From NCBI GenBank assembly GCA_964036045.1, contig OZ038399.1:18869670-18933669 (forward strand): a DNA stretch of 64,000 nucleotides. Reading direction: 5' to 3'. Shown piece after piece: positions 51,801 through 63,919 of this stretch. This DNA is from Eutreptiella sp. 'Long Island Sound 2002' (taxonomy: Eukaryota; Euglenozoa; Euglenophyceae; Eutreptiales; Eutreptiaceae). The notes beneath the pieces are model-generated. The model ran no database searches. It was not told the DNA's origin and saw nothing but the letters and a program-made list of their open reading frames with translations. How positions within the stretch are numbered: position 1 is the stretch's first letter; every line of letters starts with the position of its first letter. Position numbers and translations under genes: made by a program.

Positions 51801-54459
51801 GATATGGGCAATACCAATTTGAAATCGGCATTGTGCGGGCACGTACTGTTCGGTTCAACCTGGAAATAAGGTTATTCGCGTGCAAGGGAGCCTGAACCTC
51901 ACATTTGCACACACGGGCAAATTCGGGCAAATTCTCTGCTACACGTGCGACCTGGTTCATATGGTACACGAACAGCATGATGCAGCTTGTTCTGGCCCGA
52001 GGGTTGAGTGGTCGAGATATGGGCAATACCAATTTGAAATCGGCATTGTGCGGGCACGTACTGTTCGGTTCAACCTGGAAATAAGGTTATTCGCGTGCAA
52101 GGGAGCCTGAACCTCACATTTGCGCACACGGGCAAATTCGGGCAAATTCTCTGCTACACGTGCGGGGTGGTTCGTATGGTACACGAACATCATGATGCAC
52201 CTTGTTTTGGCCGGAGGGTTGAGTGGTTGTGATATGGGCAATACCAATTTGAAATGGGCATTGTGCGGGCACGTACCGTTCAGTTCAACCTGAAAATAGC
52301 GTCATTCGCGTGCAAGGGAGCCTAAAGCCCAGATTTGCGCACACGGGCAAATTCGGGCAAATTCTCTGCTACACGTGCGATGTGGTTCGTATGGTACACG
52401 AACAACATGCTGCAGCTTGTTCTGGCCAGAGGGTTAAGTGGTCGAGATATGGGCAATACCAATTTGAAATCGGCATTGTGCGGGCACGTACTGTTCGGTT
52501 CAACCTGGAAATAAGGTTATTCGCGTGCAAGGGAGCCTGAACCTCACATTCGCACACACGGGCAAATTCGGGCAAATTCTCTGCTACATGTGCGAGGTGG
52601 TTCGTATGGTACACGAACATCATGATGCACCTTGTTTTGACCAGGGGGTTGAGTGGTCGAGATATGGGCAATACCAATTTGGAATGGTCATTGTGCGGGC
52701 ACGCACTGTTCAGTTCAACCTGAAAATAGCGTCCTTCACGTGCAAGGGAGCCTAAACCTCACATTTGCACACACGGGCAAATTCGGGCAAATTCTCTGCT
52801 ATACGTGCGACGTGGTTCGTATGGTACACGAACAGCATGATGCAGCTTGTTCTGGCCGGAGGGTTGAGTGGTTGTGATATGGGCAATACCAATTTGAAAT
52901 GGGCATTGTGCGGGCACGTACTGTGAAGTTCAACCTGAAAATGAGTTTATTCGCGTGCAAGGGAGCCTGAACCTCACATTTGCGCACACGGGCAAATTCG
53001 GGCAAATTCTCTGCTACACGTGCGGGGTGGTTCGTATGGTACACGAACATCATGATGCACCTTGTTTTGGCCAGAGGGTTGAGTGGTCGAGATATGGGCA
53101 ATACCAATTTGAAATGGTCATTGTGCGGGCACGCACTGTTCAGTTCAACCTGAAAATAGCGTCCTTCGCGTGCCGGGGAGCCTAAGCCGCACATTTCCAC
53201 ACACGGGCGAATTCGGGCAAATTCTCTGCTACATGTGCGACGTGGTTCGTATGGTACACGAACATCATGATGCACCTTGTTTTGACCAGGGGGTTGAGTG
53301 GTCGAGATATGGGCAATACCAATTTGGAATGGTCATTGTGCGGGCACGCACTGTTCAATTCAACCTGAAAATAGCGTCCTTCGCGTGCAAGGGAGCCTAA
53401 ACCTCACATTTGCACACACGGGCAAATTCGGGCAAATTCTCTGCTACACGTGCGATGTGGTTCGTATGGTACACGAACAACATGCTGCAGCTTGTTCTGG
53501 CCAGAGGGTTAAGTGGTCGAGATATGGGCAATACCAATTTGAAATCGGCATTGTGCGGGCACGTACTGTTCGGTTCAACCTGGAAATAAGGTTATTCGCG
53601 TGCAAGGGAGCCTGAACCTCACATTTGCGCACACGGGCAAATTCGGGCAAATTCTCTGCTACACGTGCGGGGTGGCTCGTATGGTACACGAACATCATGA
53701 TGCACCTTGTTTTGGCCAGAGGGTTGGGTGGTCGAGATATGGGCAATACCAATTTGAAATGGTCATTGTGCGGGCACGCACTGTTCAGTTCAACCTGAAA
53801 ATAGCGTCCTTCACGTGCAAGGGAGCCTAAACCTCACATTTGCACACACGGGCAAATTCGGGCAAATTCTCTGCTACACGTGCGACCTGGTTCATATGGT
53901 ACACGAACAGCATGATGCAGCTTGTTCTGGCCCGAGGGTTGAGTGGTCGAGATATGGGCAATACCAATTTGAAATGGGCATTGTGCGGGCACGTACTGTG
54001 AAGTTCAACCTGAAAATAGCGTCATTCGCGTGCAAGGGAGCCTAAAGCCCAGATTTGCGCACACGGGCAAATTCGGGCAAATTCTCTGCTACACGTGCGA
54101 TGTGGTTCGTATGGTACACGAACAACATGCTGCAGCTTGTTCTGGCCAGAGGGTTAAGTGGTCGAGATATGGGCAATACCAATTTGAAGTCGGCATTGTG
54201 CGGGCACGTACTGTTCGGTTCAACCTGGAAATAAGGTTATTCGCGTGCAAGGGAGCCTGAACCTCACATTTGCGCACACGGGCAAATTCGGGCAAATTCT
54301 CTGCTACACGTGCGGGGTGGTTCGTATGGTACACGAACATCATGATGCACCTTGTTTTGGCCAGAGGGTTGAGTGGTCGAGATATGGGCAATACCAATTT
54401 GAAATGGGCATTGTGCGGGCACGTACTGTGAAGTTCAACCTGAAAATAGCGTCATTCGC

Positions 54460-54674
54460 GTGCAAGGGAGCCTAAAGCCCAGATTTGCGCACACGGGCTA
54501 ATTCGGGCAAATTCTCTGCTACATGTGCGATGTGGTTCGTATGGTACACGAACAACATGCTTCAGCTTGTTCTGGCCAGGGGGTTGAGTGGTCGAGATAT
54601 GGGCAATACCAATTTGAAATCGGCATTGTGCGGGCACGTACTGTTCGGTTCAACCTGGAAATAAGGTTATTCGC
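54460..54674 (+). repeat. Extra single monomer in copy B
   Basis: One additional monomer relative to copy A, between the equivalents of 33,177 and 33,392, raising the offset from 21,068 to 21,283. It has private GGGCTAATTCGG and CATGCTTCAGC variants. Confidence 0.8.
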
Positions 54675-55104
54675 GTGCAAGGGAGCCTGAACCTCACATT
54701 TGCGCACACGGGCAAATTCGGGCAAATTCTCGGCTACACGTGCGGGGTGGTTCGTATGGTACACGAACATCATGATGCACTTTGTTTTGACCAGAGGGTT
54801 GAGTGGTCGAGATATGGGCAATACCAATTTGAAATGGTCATTGTGCGGGCACGCACTGTTCAGATCAACCTGAAAATAGCGTCCTTCGCGTGCAAGGGAG
54901 CCTAAACCTCACATTTGCACACACGGGCAAATTCGGGCAAATTCTCTGCTACACGCGCGACGTGGTTTGTATGGTACACGAACAGCATGATGCACCTTGT
55001 TCTGGCCGGAGGGTTGAGTGGTTGTGATATGGGCAATACCAATTTGCAATGGTCATTGTGCGGGCACGCACTGTTCAGTTCAACCTAAAAATAGCATCCT
55101 TCAC

Positions 55105-55318
55105 GTGCAAGGGAGCCTAAACCTCACATTTGCACACACGGGCAAATTCGGGCAAATTCTCTGCTACACGTGCGATGTGGTTCGTATGGTACACGAACAC
55201 ATGCTGCAGCTTGTTCTGGCCAGAGGGTTAAGTGGTCGAGATATGGGCAATACCAATTTGAAATCGGCATTGTGCGGGCACGTACTGTTCGGTTCAACCT
55301 GGAAATAAGGTTGTTCGC
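55105..55318 (+). repeat. 214 bp monomer private to copy B
   Basis: A one-base deletion turns GAACAACATGCTGC into GAACACATGCTGC near 55,198. The equivalent monomer in copy A (33,822-34,036) is 215 bp, so the deletion arose after the A/B separation. Confidence 0.88.
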
Positions 55319-57683
55319 GTGCAAGGGAGCCTGAACCTCACATTTGCGCACACGGGCAAATTCGGGCAAATTCTCTGCTACACGTGCGACGTGGTTCGTA
55401 TGGTACACGAACAGCATGATGCAGCTTGTTCTGGCCAGAGGGTTGAGTGGTCGCGATATGGGCAACACCAATTTGAAATGGGCATTGTGCGGGCACGTAC
55501 TGTTCAGTTCAACCTGAAAATAGCGTCACTCGTGTGCAAGGGAGCCTGAACCTCACATTTGCACACACGGGCAAATTCGGGCAAATTCTCTGCTACATGT
55601 GCGAGGTGGTTCGTATGGTACACGAACATCATGATGCACCTTGTTTTGACCAGGGGTTTGAGTGGTCGAGATATGGGCAATACCAATTTGGAATGGTCAT
55701 TGTGCGGGCACGCACTGTTCAGTTCAACCTGAAGATAGCGTCCTTCACGTGCAAGGGAGCCTAAACCTCACATTTGCACACACGGGCAAATTCGAGCAAA
55801 TTCTCTGCTACACGTGCGATGTGGTTCATATGGTACACGAACAGCATGATGCAGCTTGTTCTGGCCAGAGGGTTGAGTGGTCGCGATATGGGCAACACCA
55901 ATTTGAAATGGGCATTGTGCGGGCACGTACTGTTCAGTTCAACCTGAAAATAGCGTCAGTCGTGTGCAAGGGAGCCTGAACCTCACATTTGCACACACGG
56001 GCAAATTCGGGCAAATTCTCTGCTACATGTGCGAGGTGGTTCGTATGGTACACGAACATCATGATGCACCTTGTTTTGACCAGGGGGTTGAGTGGTCGAG
56101 ATATGGGCAATACCAATTTGGAATGGTCATTGTGCGGGCACGCACTGTTCAGTTCAACCTGAAAATAGCGTCCTTCACGTGCAAGGGAGCCTAAACCTCA
56201 CATTTGCACACACGGGCAAATTCGGGCAAATTCTCTGCTACACGTGCGACCTGGTTCATATGGTACACGAACAGCATGATGCAGCTTGTTCTGGCCCGAG
56301 GGTTGAGTGGTCGAGATATGGGCAATACCAATTTGAAATCGGCATTGTGCGGGCACGTACTGTTCGGTTCAACCTGGAAATAAGGTTATTCGCGTGCAAG
56401 GGTGCCTGAACCTCACATTTGCGCACACGGGCAAATTCGGGGAAATTCTCTGCTACACGTGCGGGGTGGTTCGTATGGTACACGAACATCATGATGCACC
56501 TTGTTTTGGCCGGAGGGTTGAGTGGTTGTGATATGGTCAATACCAATTTGAAATGGGCATTGTGCGGGCACGTACTGTTCAGTTCAACCTGAAAATAGCG
56601 TCATTCGCGTGCAAGGGAGCCTAAAGCCCAGATTTGCGCACCGGGGCAAGATTGGGCAAATTCTCTGCTACACGTGCGATGTGGTTCGTATGGTACACGA
56701 ACAACATGCTGCAGCTTGTTCTGGCCAGAGGGTTAAGTGGTCGAGATATGGGCAATACCGATTTGAAATCGGCATTGTGCGGGCACGTACTGTTCGGTTC
56801 AACCTGGAAATAAGGTTATTCGCGTGCAAGGGAGCCTGAACCTCACATTTGCGCACACGGGCAAATTCGGGCAAATTCTCTGCTGCACGTGCGGGGTGGT
56901 TCGTATGGTACACGAACATCATGATGCACCTTGTTTTGGCCAGAGGGTTGAGTGGTCGAGATATGGGCAATACCAATTTGAAATGGGCATTGTGCGGGCA
57001 CGTACTGTGGAGTTCAACCTGAAAATAGCGTCATTCGCGTGCAAGGGAGCCTAAAGCCCAGATTTGCGCACACGGGCAAATTCGGGCAAATTCTCTGCTA
57101 CATGTGCGATGTGGTTCGTATGGTACACGAACAACATGCTGCAGCTTGTTCTGGCCAGAGGGTTAAGTGGTCAAGATGTGGGCAATACCAATTTGAAATC
57201 GGCATTGTGCGGGCACGTACTGTTCGGTTCAACCTGGAAATAAGGTTATTCGCGTGCAAGGGAGCCTGAACCTCACATTTGCGCACACGGGCAAATTCGG
57301 GCAAATTCTCTGCTACACGTGCGGGGTGGTTCGTATGGTACACGAACATCATGATGCACCTTGTTTTGGCCAGAGGGTTGAGTGGTCGAGATATGGGCAA
57401 TACCAATTGGAAATCGGCATTGTGCGGGCACGTACTGTTCGGTTCAACCTGGAAATAAGGTTATTCGCGTGCAAGGGAGCCTGAACCTCACATTTGCGCA
57501 CACGGGCAAATTCGGGCAAATTCTCTGCTACACGTGCGACGTGGTTCGTATGGTACACGAACAGCATGATGCAGCTTGTTCTGGCTAGAGGGTTGAGTGG
57601 TCGCGATATGGGCAACACCAATTTGAAATGGGCATTGTGCGGGCACGTACTGTTCAGTTCAACCTGAAAATAGCGTCAGTCGT

Positions 57684-58757
57684 GTGCAAGGGAGCCTGAA
57701 CCTCACATTTGCACACACGGGCAAATTCGGGCAAATTCTCTGCTACATGTGCGAGGTGGTTCGTATGGTACACGAACATCATGATGCACCTTGTTTTGAC
57801 CAGGGGGTTGAGTGGTCGAGATATGGGCAATACCAATTTGGAATGGTCATTGTGCGGGCACGCACTGTTCAGTTCAACCTGAAAATAGCGTCCTTCACGT
57901 GCAAGGGAGCCTAAACCTCACATTTGCACACACGGGCAAATTCGGGCAAATTCTCTGCTACACGTGCGACGTGGTTCGTATGGTACACGAACAGCATGAT
58001 GCAGCTTCTTCTGGCAGGAGGGTTGAGTGGTTGTGATATGGCAATACCAATTTGAACTGGGCATTGTGCGGGCACGTACTGTGAAGTTCAACCTGAAAAT
58101 AGCGTCATTCGCGTGCAAGGGAGCCTAAAGCCCAGATTTGCGCACACGGGCAAATTCGGGCAAATTCTCTGCTACACGTGCGATGTGGTTCGTATGGTAC
58201 ACGAACAGCATGATGCAGCTTGTTCTGGCCAGAGGGTTGAGTGGTTGGGATATGGGCAATACCAATTTGAAATGGGCATTGTGCGGGCACGTACTGTGAA
58301 GTTCAACCTGAAAATAGCGTCATTCGCGTGCAAGGGAGCCTAAAGCCCACATTTGCGCACACGGGCAAATTCGGGCAAATTCTCTGCTACACGTGCGACG
58401 TGGTTCGTATGGTACACTAACAGCATGATGCAGCTTGTTCTGGCCAGAGGGTTGAGTGGTCGCGATATGGGCAATACCAATTTGAAATCGGCATTGTGCG
58501 GGCACGTACTGTTGAGTTCAACCTGAAAATAGCGTCCTTCGCGTGCAAGGGAGCCTAAACCTCACATTTGCACACACGGGCAAATTCGAGCAAATTCTCT
58601 GCTACAGGTGCGACGTGGTTCGTATGGTACGCGAACAGCATGATGCACCTTGTTCTGGCCGGAGGGTTGAGTGGTTGTGATATGGGCAATACCAATTTGA
58701 AATGGGCATTGTGCGGGCACGTACTGTTCAGTTCAACCTGAAAATAGCGTCAGTCGT
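57684..58757 (+). repeat. 5-monomer HOR, copy 1 (1,074 bp)
   Basis: Monomers 57,684, 57,899, 58,113, 58,328 and 58,543. The second is 214 bp because GATATGGGCAAT reads GATATGGCAAT, and it has GCAGCTTCTTCTGGCAGG. I noticed about five base differences from copy 2, roughly 99.5% identity. Confidence 0.9.
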
Positions 58758-59831
58758 GTGCAAGGGAGCCTGAACCTCACATTTGCACACACGGGCAAAT
58801 TCGGGCAAATTCTCTGCTACATGTGCGAGGTGGTTCGTATGGTACACGAACATCATGATGCACCTTGTTTTGACCAGGGGGTTGAGTGGTCGAGATATGG
58901 GCAATACCAATTTGGAATGGTCATTGTGCGGGCACGCACTGTTCAGTTCAACCTGAAAATAGCGTCCTTCACGTGCAAGGGAGCCTAAACCTCACATTTG
59001 CACACACGGGCAAATTCGGGCAAATTCTCTGCTACACGTGCGACGTGGTTCGTATGGTACACGAACAGCATGATGCAGCTTCTTCTGGCAGGAGGGTTGA
59101 GTGGTTGTGATATGGCAATACCAATTTGAAATGGGCATTGTGCGGGCACGTACTGTGAAGTTCAACCTGAAAATAGCGTCATTCGCGTGCAAGGGAGCCT
59201 AAAGCCCAGATTTGCGCACACGGGCAAATTCGGGCAAATTCTCTGCTACACGTGCGATGTGGTTCGTATGGTACACGAACAGCATGATGCAGCTTGTTCT
59301 GGCCGGAGGGTTGAGTGGTTGGGATATGGGCAATACCAATTTGAAATGGGCATTGTGCGGGCACGTACTGTGAAGTTCAACCTGAAAATAGCGTCATTCG
59401 CGTGCAAGGGAGCCTAAAGCCCACATTTGCGCACACGGGCAAATTCGGGCAAATTCTCTGCTACACGTGCGGGGTGGTTCGTATGGTACACTAACAGCAT
59501 GATGCAGCTTGTTCTGGCCAGAGGGTTGAGTGGTCGCGATATGGGCAATACCAATTTGAAATCGGCATTGTGCGGGCACGTACTGTTCAGTTCAACCTGA
59601 AAATAGCGTCCTTCGCGTGCAAGGGAGCCTAAACCTCACATTTGCACACACGGGCAAATTCGAGCAAATTCTCTGCTACAGGTGCGACGTGGTCCGTATG
59701 GTACGCGAACAGCATGATGCACCTTGTTCTGGCCGGAGGGTTGAGTGGTTGTGATATGGGCAATACCAATTTGAAATGGGCATTGTGCGGGCACGTACTG
59801 TTCAGTTCAACCTGAAAATAGCGTCAGTCGT
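58758..59831 (+). repeat. 5-monomer HOR, copy 2 (1,074 bp)
   Basis: The same five-monomer order, sharing the GATATGGCAAT one-base deletion. Private changes include GCGGGGTGG for GCGACGTGG in the fourth monomer and GTGGTCCGT in the fifth. Confidence 0.9.
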
Positions 59832-60907
59832 GTGCAAGGGAGCCTGAACCTCACATTTGCACACACGGGCAAATTCGGGCAAATTCTCTGCTACATGTGC
59901 GAGGTGGTTCGTATGGTACACGAACATCATGATGCACCTTGTTTTGACCAGGGGGTTGAGTGGTCGAGATATGGGCAATACCAATTTGGAATGGTCATTG
60001 TGCGGGCACGCACTGTTCAGTTCAACCTGAAAATAGCGTCCTTCACGTGCAAGGGAGCCTAAAACCTCACATTTGCACACACGGGCAAATTCGGGCAAAT
60101 TCTCTGCTACACGTGCGACGTGGTTCGTATGGTACACGAACAGCATGATGCAGCTTCTTCTGGCAGGAGGGTTGAGTGGTTGTGATATGGGCAATACCAA
60201 TTTGAAATGGGCATTGTGCGGGCACGTACTGTGAAGTTCAACCTGAAAATAGCGTCCTTCGCGTGCAAGGGAGCCTAAAGCCCAGATTTGCGCACACGGG
60301 CAAATTCGGGCAAATTCTCTGCTACACGTGCGATGTGGTTCGTATGGTACACGAACAGCATGATGCAGCTTGTTCTGGCCGGAGGGTTGAGTGGTTGGGA
60401 TATGGGCAATACCAATTTGAAATGGGCATTGTGCGGGCACGTACTGTGAAGTTCAACCTGAAAATAGCGTCATTCGCGTGCAAGGGAGCCTAAAGCCCAC
60501 ATTTGCGCACACGGGCAAATTCGGGCAAATTCTCTGCTACATGTGCGAGGTGGTTCGTATGGTACACGAACATCATGATGCACCTTGTTTTGACCAGGGG
60601 GTTGAGTGGTCGAGATATGGGCAATACCAATTTGGAATGGTCATTGTGCGGGCACGCACTGTTCAGTTCAACCTGAAAATAGCGTCCTTCACGTGCAAGG
60701 GAGCCTAAACCTCACATTTGCACACACGGGCAAATTCGAGCAAATTCTCTGCTACAGCTGCGACGTGGTTCGTATGGTACACGAACAGCATGATGCAGCT
60801 TGTTCTGGCCAGAGGGTTGAGTGGTCGCGATATGGGCAACACCAAATTGAAATGGGCATTGTGCGGGCACGTACTGCGAAGTTCAACCTGAAAATAGCGT
60901 CAGTCGT
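59832..60907 (+). repeat. 5-monomer HOR, partial and rearranged copy 3
   Basis: The first three monomers (59,832, 60,047, 60,263) follow the HOR order. The second lacks the one-base deletion and instead has an extra A (CCTAAAACCTCAC at about 60,058), making it 216 bp. The monomer at 60,478 starts like the fourth HOR position and switches within about 60 bp to the first-position type, an internal crossover. The monomer at 60,693 belongs to another class (GGGCAACACC). Confidence 0.82.
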
Positions 60908-61767
60908 GTGCAAGGGAGCCTAAACCTCACATTTGCACACACGGGCAAATTCGGGCAAATTCTCTGCTACATGTGCGAGGTGGTTCGTATGGTACACGAA
61001 CATCATGATGCACCTTGTTTTGACCAGGGGGTTGAGTGGTCGAGATATGGGCAATACCAATTTGGAATGGTCATTGTGCGGGCACGCACTGTTCAGTTGA
61101 ACCTGAAAATAGCGTCCTTCACGTGCAAGGGAGCCTAAACCTCACATTTGCACACACGGGCAAATTCGGGCAAATTCTCTGCTACACGTGCGACGTGGTT
61201 CGTATGGTACACGAACAGCATGATGCAGCTTCTTCTGGCCGGAGGGTTGAGTGGTTGGGATATGGGCAATACCAATTTGAAATGGGCATTGTGCGGGCAC
61301 GTACTGTGAAGTTCAACCTGAAAATAGCGTCATTCGCGTGCAAGGGAGCCTAAAGCCCACATTTGCGCACACGGGCAAATTTGGGCAAATTCTCTGCTAC
61401 ACGTGCGACTTGGTTCGTATGGTACACTAACAGCATGATGCAGCTTGTTCTGGCCAGAGGGTTGAGTGGTCGCGATATGGGCAATACCAATTTGAAATCG
61501 GCATTGTGCGGGCACGTACTGTTCAGTTCAACCTGAAAATAGCGTCCTTCGCGTGCAAGGGAGCCTAAACCTCACATTTGCACACACGGGCAAATTCGAG
61601 CAAATTCTCTGCTACACGTGCGACGTGGTTCGTATGGTACACGAATAGCATTATGCAACTTGTTCTGGCCGGAGGGTTGAGTGGTTGTGATATGGGCAAT
61701 ACCAATTTGAAACGGGCATTGTGCGGGCACGTACTGTGAAGTTCAACCTGGAAATAAGGTTATTCGC
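60908..61767 (+). repeat. Shortened 4-monomer version of the 5-monomer HOR (860 bp)
   Basis: Monomers 60,908, 61,123, 61,338 and 61,553. The one at 61,123 has the GCAGCTTCTTCTGG mark of HOR position 2 in its left half and the GGTTGGGATATGGG mark of position 3 in its right half. Positions 2 and 3 have thus been fused into one 215 bp monomer. Confidence 0.82.
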
Positions 61768-61982
61768 GTGCAAGGGAGCCTGAACCTCACATTTGCGCAG
61801 ACGGGCAAATACCGGCAAATTCTCTGCTACACGTGCGGGGTGGTTCGTATGGTACACGAACATCATGATGCACCTTGTTTTGGCCAGAGGGTTAAGTGGT
61901 CGAGATATGGGCAATACCAGTTTGAAATCGGCATTGTGCGGGCACGTACTGTTCAGTTCAACCTGAAAATAGCGTCCTTCGC
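61768..61982 (+). repeat. Isolated core-type monomer in the right flank
   Basis: It is preceded by the GAAATAAGGTTATTCG block at 61,750 and has GCGGGGTGG with AACATCATGATGCACC, a combination characteristic of macro-copies A and B. It carries private AAATACCGGCAAATTC and ACCAGTTTG changes. It appears transplanted among flank-type monomers. Confidence 0.7.
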
Positions 61983-62627
61983 GTGCAAGGGAGCCTAAAC
62001 CTCACATTTGCACACACGGGCAAATTCGAGCAAATTCTCTGCTACAGGTGCGACGTGGTTCGTATGGTACGCGAACAGCATGATGCACCTTGTTCTGGCC
62101 GGAGGGTTGAGTGGTTGTGATATGGGCAATACCAATTTTAAATGGGCATTGTGCGGGCACGTACTGTGAAGTTCAACCTGAAAATAGCGTCCTTCGCGTG
62201 CAAGGGAGCCTAAACCTCACATTTCCACACACGTGCAAATTCGGGCAAATTTTCTGCTACGGTTGCGACGTGGTTCGTATGGTACACGAACATCATGATG
62301 CACCTTGTTTTGGCCAGAGGGTTGAGTGGTCGAGATATGGGCAATACCAATTTGAAATTGTCATTATGCGGGCACGCACTGTTCAGTTCAACCTGAAAAT
62401 AGCGTCATTCGCGTGCAAGGGAGCCTAAAACCCACATATGCGCACACGGGCAAATTCGAGCAAATTCTCTGCTACAGGTGCGACGTGGTTCGTATGGTAC
62501 ACTAACAGCATGATGCAGCTTGTTCTGGCCAGAGGGTTGAGTGGTCGAGATATGGGCAATACCAATTTGAAATGGGCATTGTGCAGGCACGTACTGTTCA
62601 GTTGAACCTGGAAATAGCGTCATTCGC
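61983..62627 (+). repeat. 3-monomer HOR, copy 1 (645 bp)
   Basis: Monomers 61,983, 62,198 and 62,413. Copy 2 lies exactly 645 bp downstream and shares rare variants: AATTTTAAATGGG, AATTTTCTGCTACGGTTGCG and AAATTGTCATTATGCGGG. Only a few differences were noticed, for example GTGCAGGCAC near 62,583. Confidence 0.9.
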
Positions 62628-63272
62628 GTGCAACGGAGCCTGAACCTCACATTTGCACACACGGGCAAATTCGAGCAAATTCTCTGCTACAGGTGCGACG
62701 TGGTTCGTATGGTACGCGAACAGCATGATGCACCTTGTTCTGGCCGGAGGGTTGAGTGGTTGTGATATGGGCAATACCAATTTTAAATGGGCATTGTGCG
62801 GGCACGTACTGTGAAGTTCAACCTGAAAATAGCGTCCTTCGCGTGCAAGGGAGCCTAAACCTCACATTTCCACACACGTGCAAATTCGGGCAAATTTTCT
62901 GCTACGGTTGCGACGTGGTTCGTATGGTACACGAACATCATGATGCACCTTGTTTTGGCCAGAGGGTTGAGTGGTCGAGATATGGGCAATACCAATTTGA
63001 AATTGTCATTATGCGGGCACGCACTGTTCAGTTCAACCTGAAAATAGCGTCATTCGCGTGCAAGGGAGCCTAAAACCCACATATGCGCACACGGGCAAAT
63101 TCGAGCAAATTCTCTGCTACAGGTGCGACGTGGTTCGTATGGTACACTAACAGCATGATGCAGCTTGTTCTGGCCAGAGGGTTGAGTGGTCGAGATATGG
63201 GCAATACCAATTTGAAATGGGCATTGTGCGGGCACGTACTGTTCAGTTGAACCTGAAAATAGCGTCATTCGC
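62628..63272 (+). repeat. 3-monomer HOR, copy 2 (645 bp)
   Basis: The second copy of the unit. Its first 16 bp or so (GTGCAACGGAGCCTGAA) differ from copy 1 (GTGCAAGGGAGCCTAAA), which places the left duplication breakpoint just inside the monomer. Confidence 0.9.
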
Positions 63273-63487
63273 GTGCAACGGAGCCTGAACCTCACATTTG
63301 CACACACGTGCAGATTCGGGCAAATTCTCTGCTACACGTGCGGTGTGGTTCGTATGGTACGCGAACAGCATGATGCACCTTGTTCTGGCCAGAGGTTTGA
63401 GTGGTCGAGATATGGGCAATACCAATTTGAAATCGGCATTGTGCGGGCACGCACTGTTCAGTTCAACCTGAAAATAGCGTCATTCGC

Positions 63488-63919
63488 GTGCAAGGGAGCC
63501 TAAAACCCACATATGCGCACACGGGCAAATTCGAGCAAATTCTCTGCTACAGGTGCGACGTGGTTCCTATGGTACACGAACATCATGATGCAGCTTTGTC
63601 TGGCCTGAGGGTTGAGTGGTCGAGATATGGGCAACACCAATTTGAAACGGGCATTGTGCGGACACGTACTGTTCAGTTCAACCTGAAAATAGCGTCACTC
63701 GTGTGCAAGGGAGCCTAAAGCCCAGATTTGCGCACACACGCGCAAATTCGGGCAAATTCTCTGCTACACGTGCGACGTGGTTCGTATGGTACATGAACAG
63801 CATGATGCAGCTTGTTCTGGCCAGAGGGTTGAGTGGTCGCGATATGGGCAACACCAATTTGAAACGGGCATTGTGCGGACACGTACTGTTCAGTTCAACC
63901 TGAAAATAGCGTCACTCGT
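63488..63919 (+). repeat. Single-monomer tandem duplication (215 + 217 bp)
   Basis: Adjacent monomers at 63,488 and 63,703 share GAAACGGGCATTGTGCGGAC, an otherwise unseen GCGGACACG variant, in their right halves. The second is 217 bp because of two extra bases in the CGCACACACGCGCAAATTC segment near 63,733. Confidence 0.8.

Larger units (their letters stand above)
36538..57683 (+). repeat. Macro-duplication copy B (about 21.1 kb, 98-99 monomers)
   Basis: This is the second tandem copy of the block described for A. Matching landmarks include the run at 36,745-39,400 (with 9,658-12,310), the monomer at 43,925 (with 18,557), 45,430-47,149 (with 20,062-21,781), 53,600 (with 32,532) and 55,319-57,683 (with 34,037-36,401). 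The private GGCTAGAGGG variant occurs at about 36,302 near the end of A and about 57,584 near the end of B, which ties the two right ends together. The exact right boundary is uncertain by about one monomer, because the following sequence changes gradually into the 5-monomer HOR. Confidence 0.9.

Noticed and set aside
9451-57683. The A/B macro-duplication as a plain assembly duplication.
   Set aside because: The copies differ by several whole-monomer gains or losses and by private point variants (for example the one-base deletion at 55,105-55,318). A simple duplicated contig would not show these. Not fully excluded without reads.
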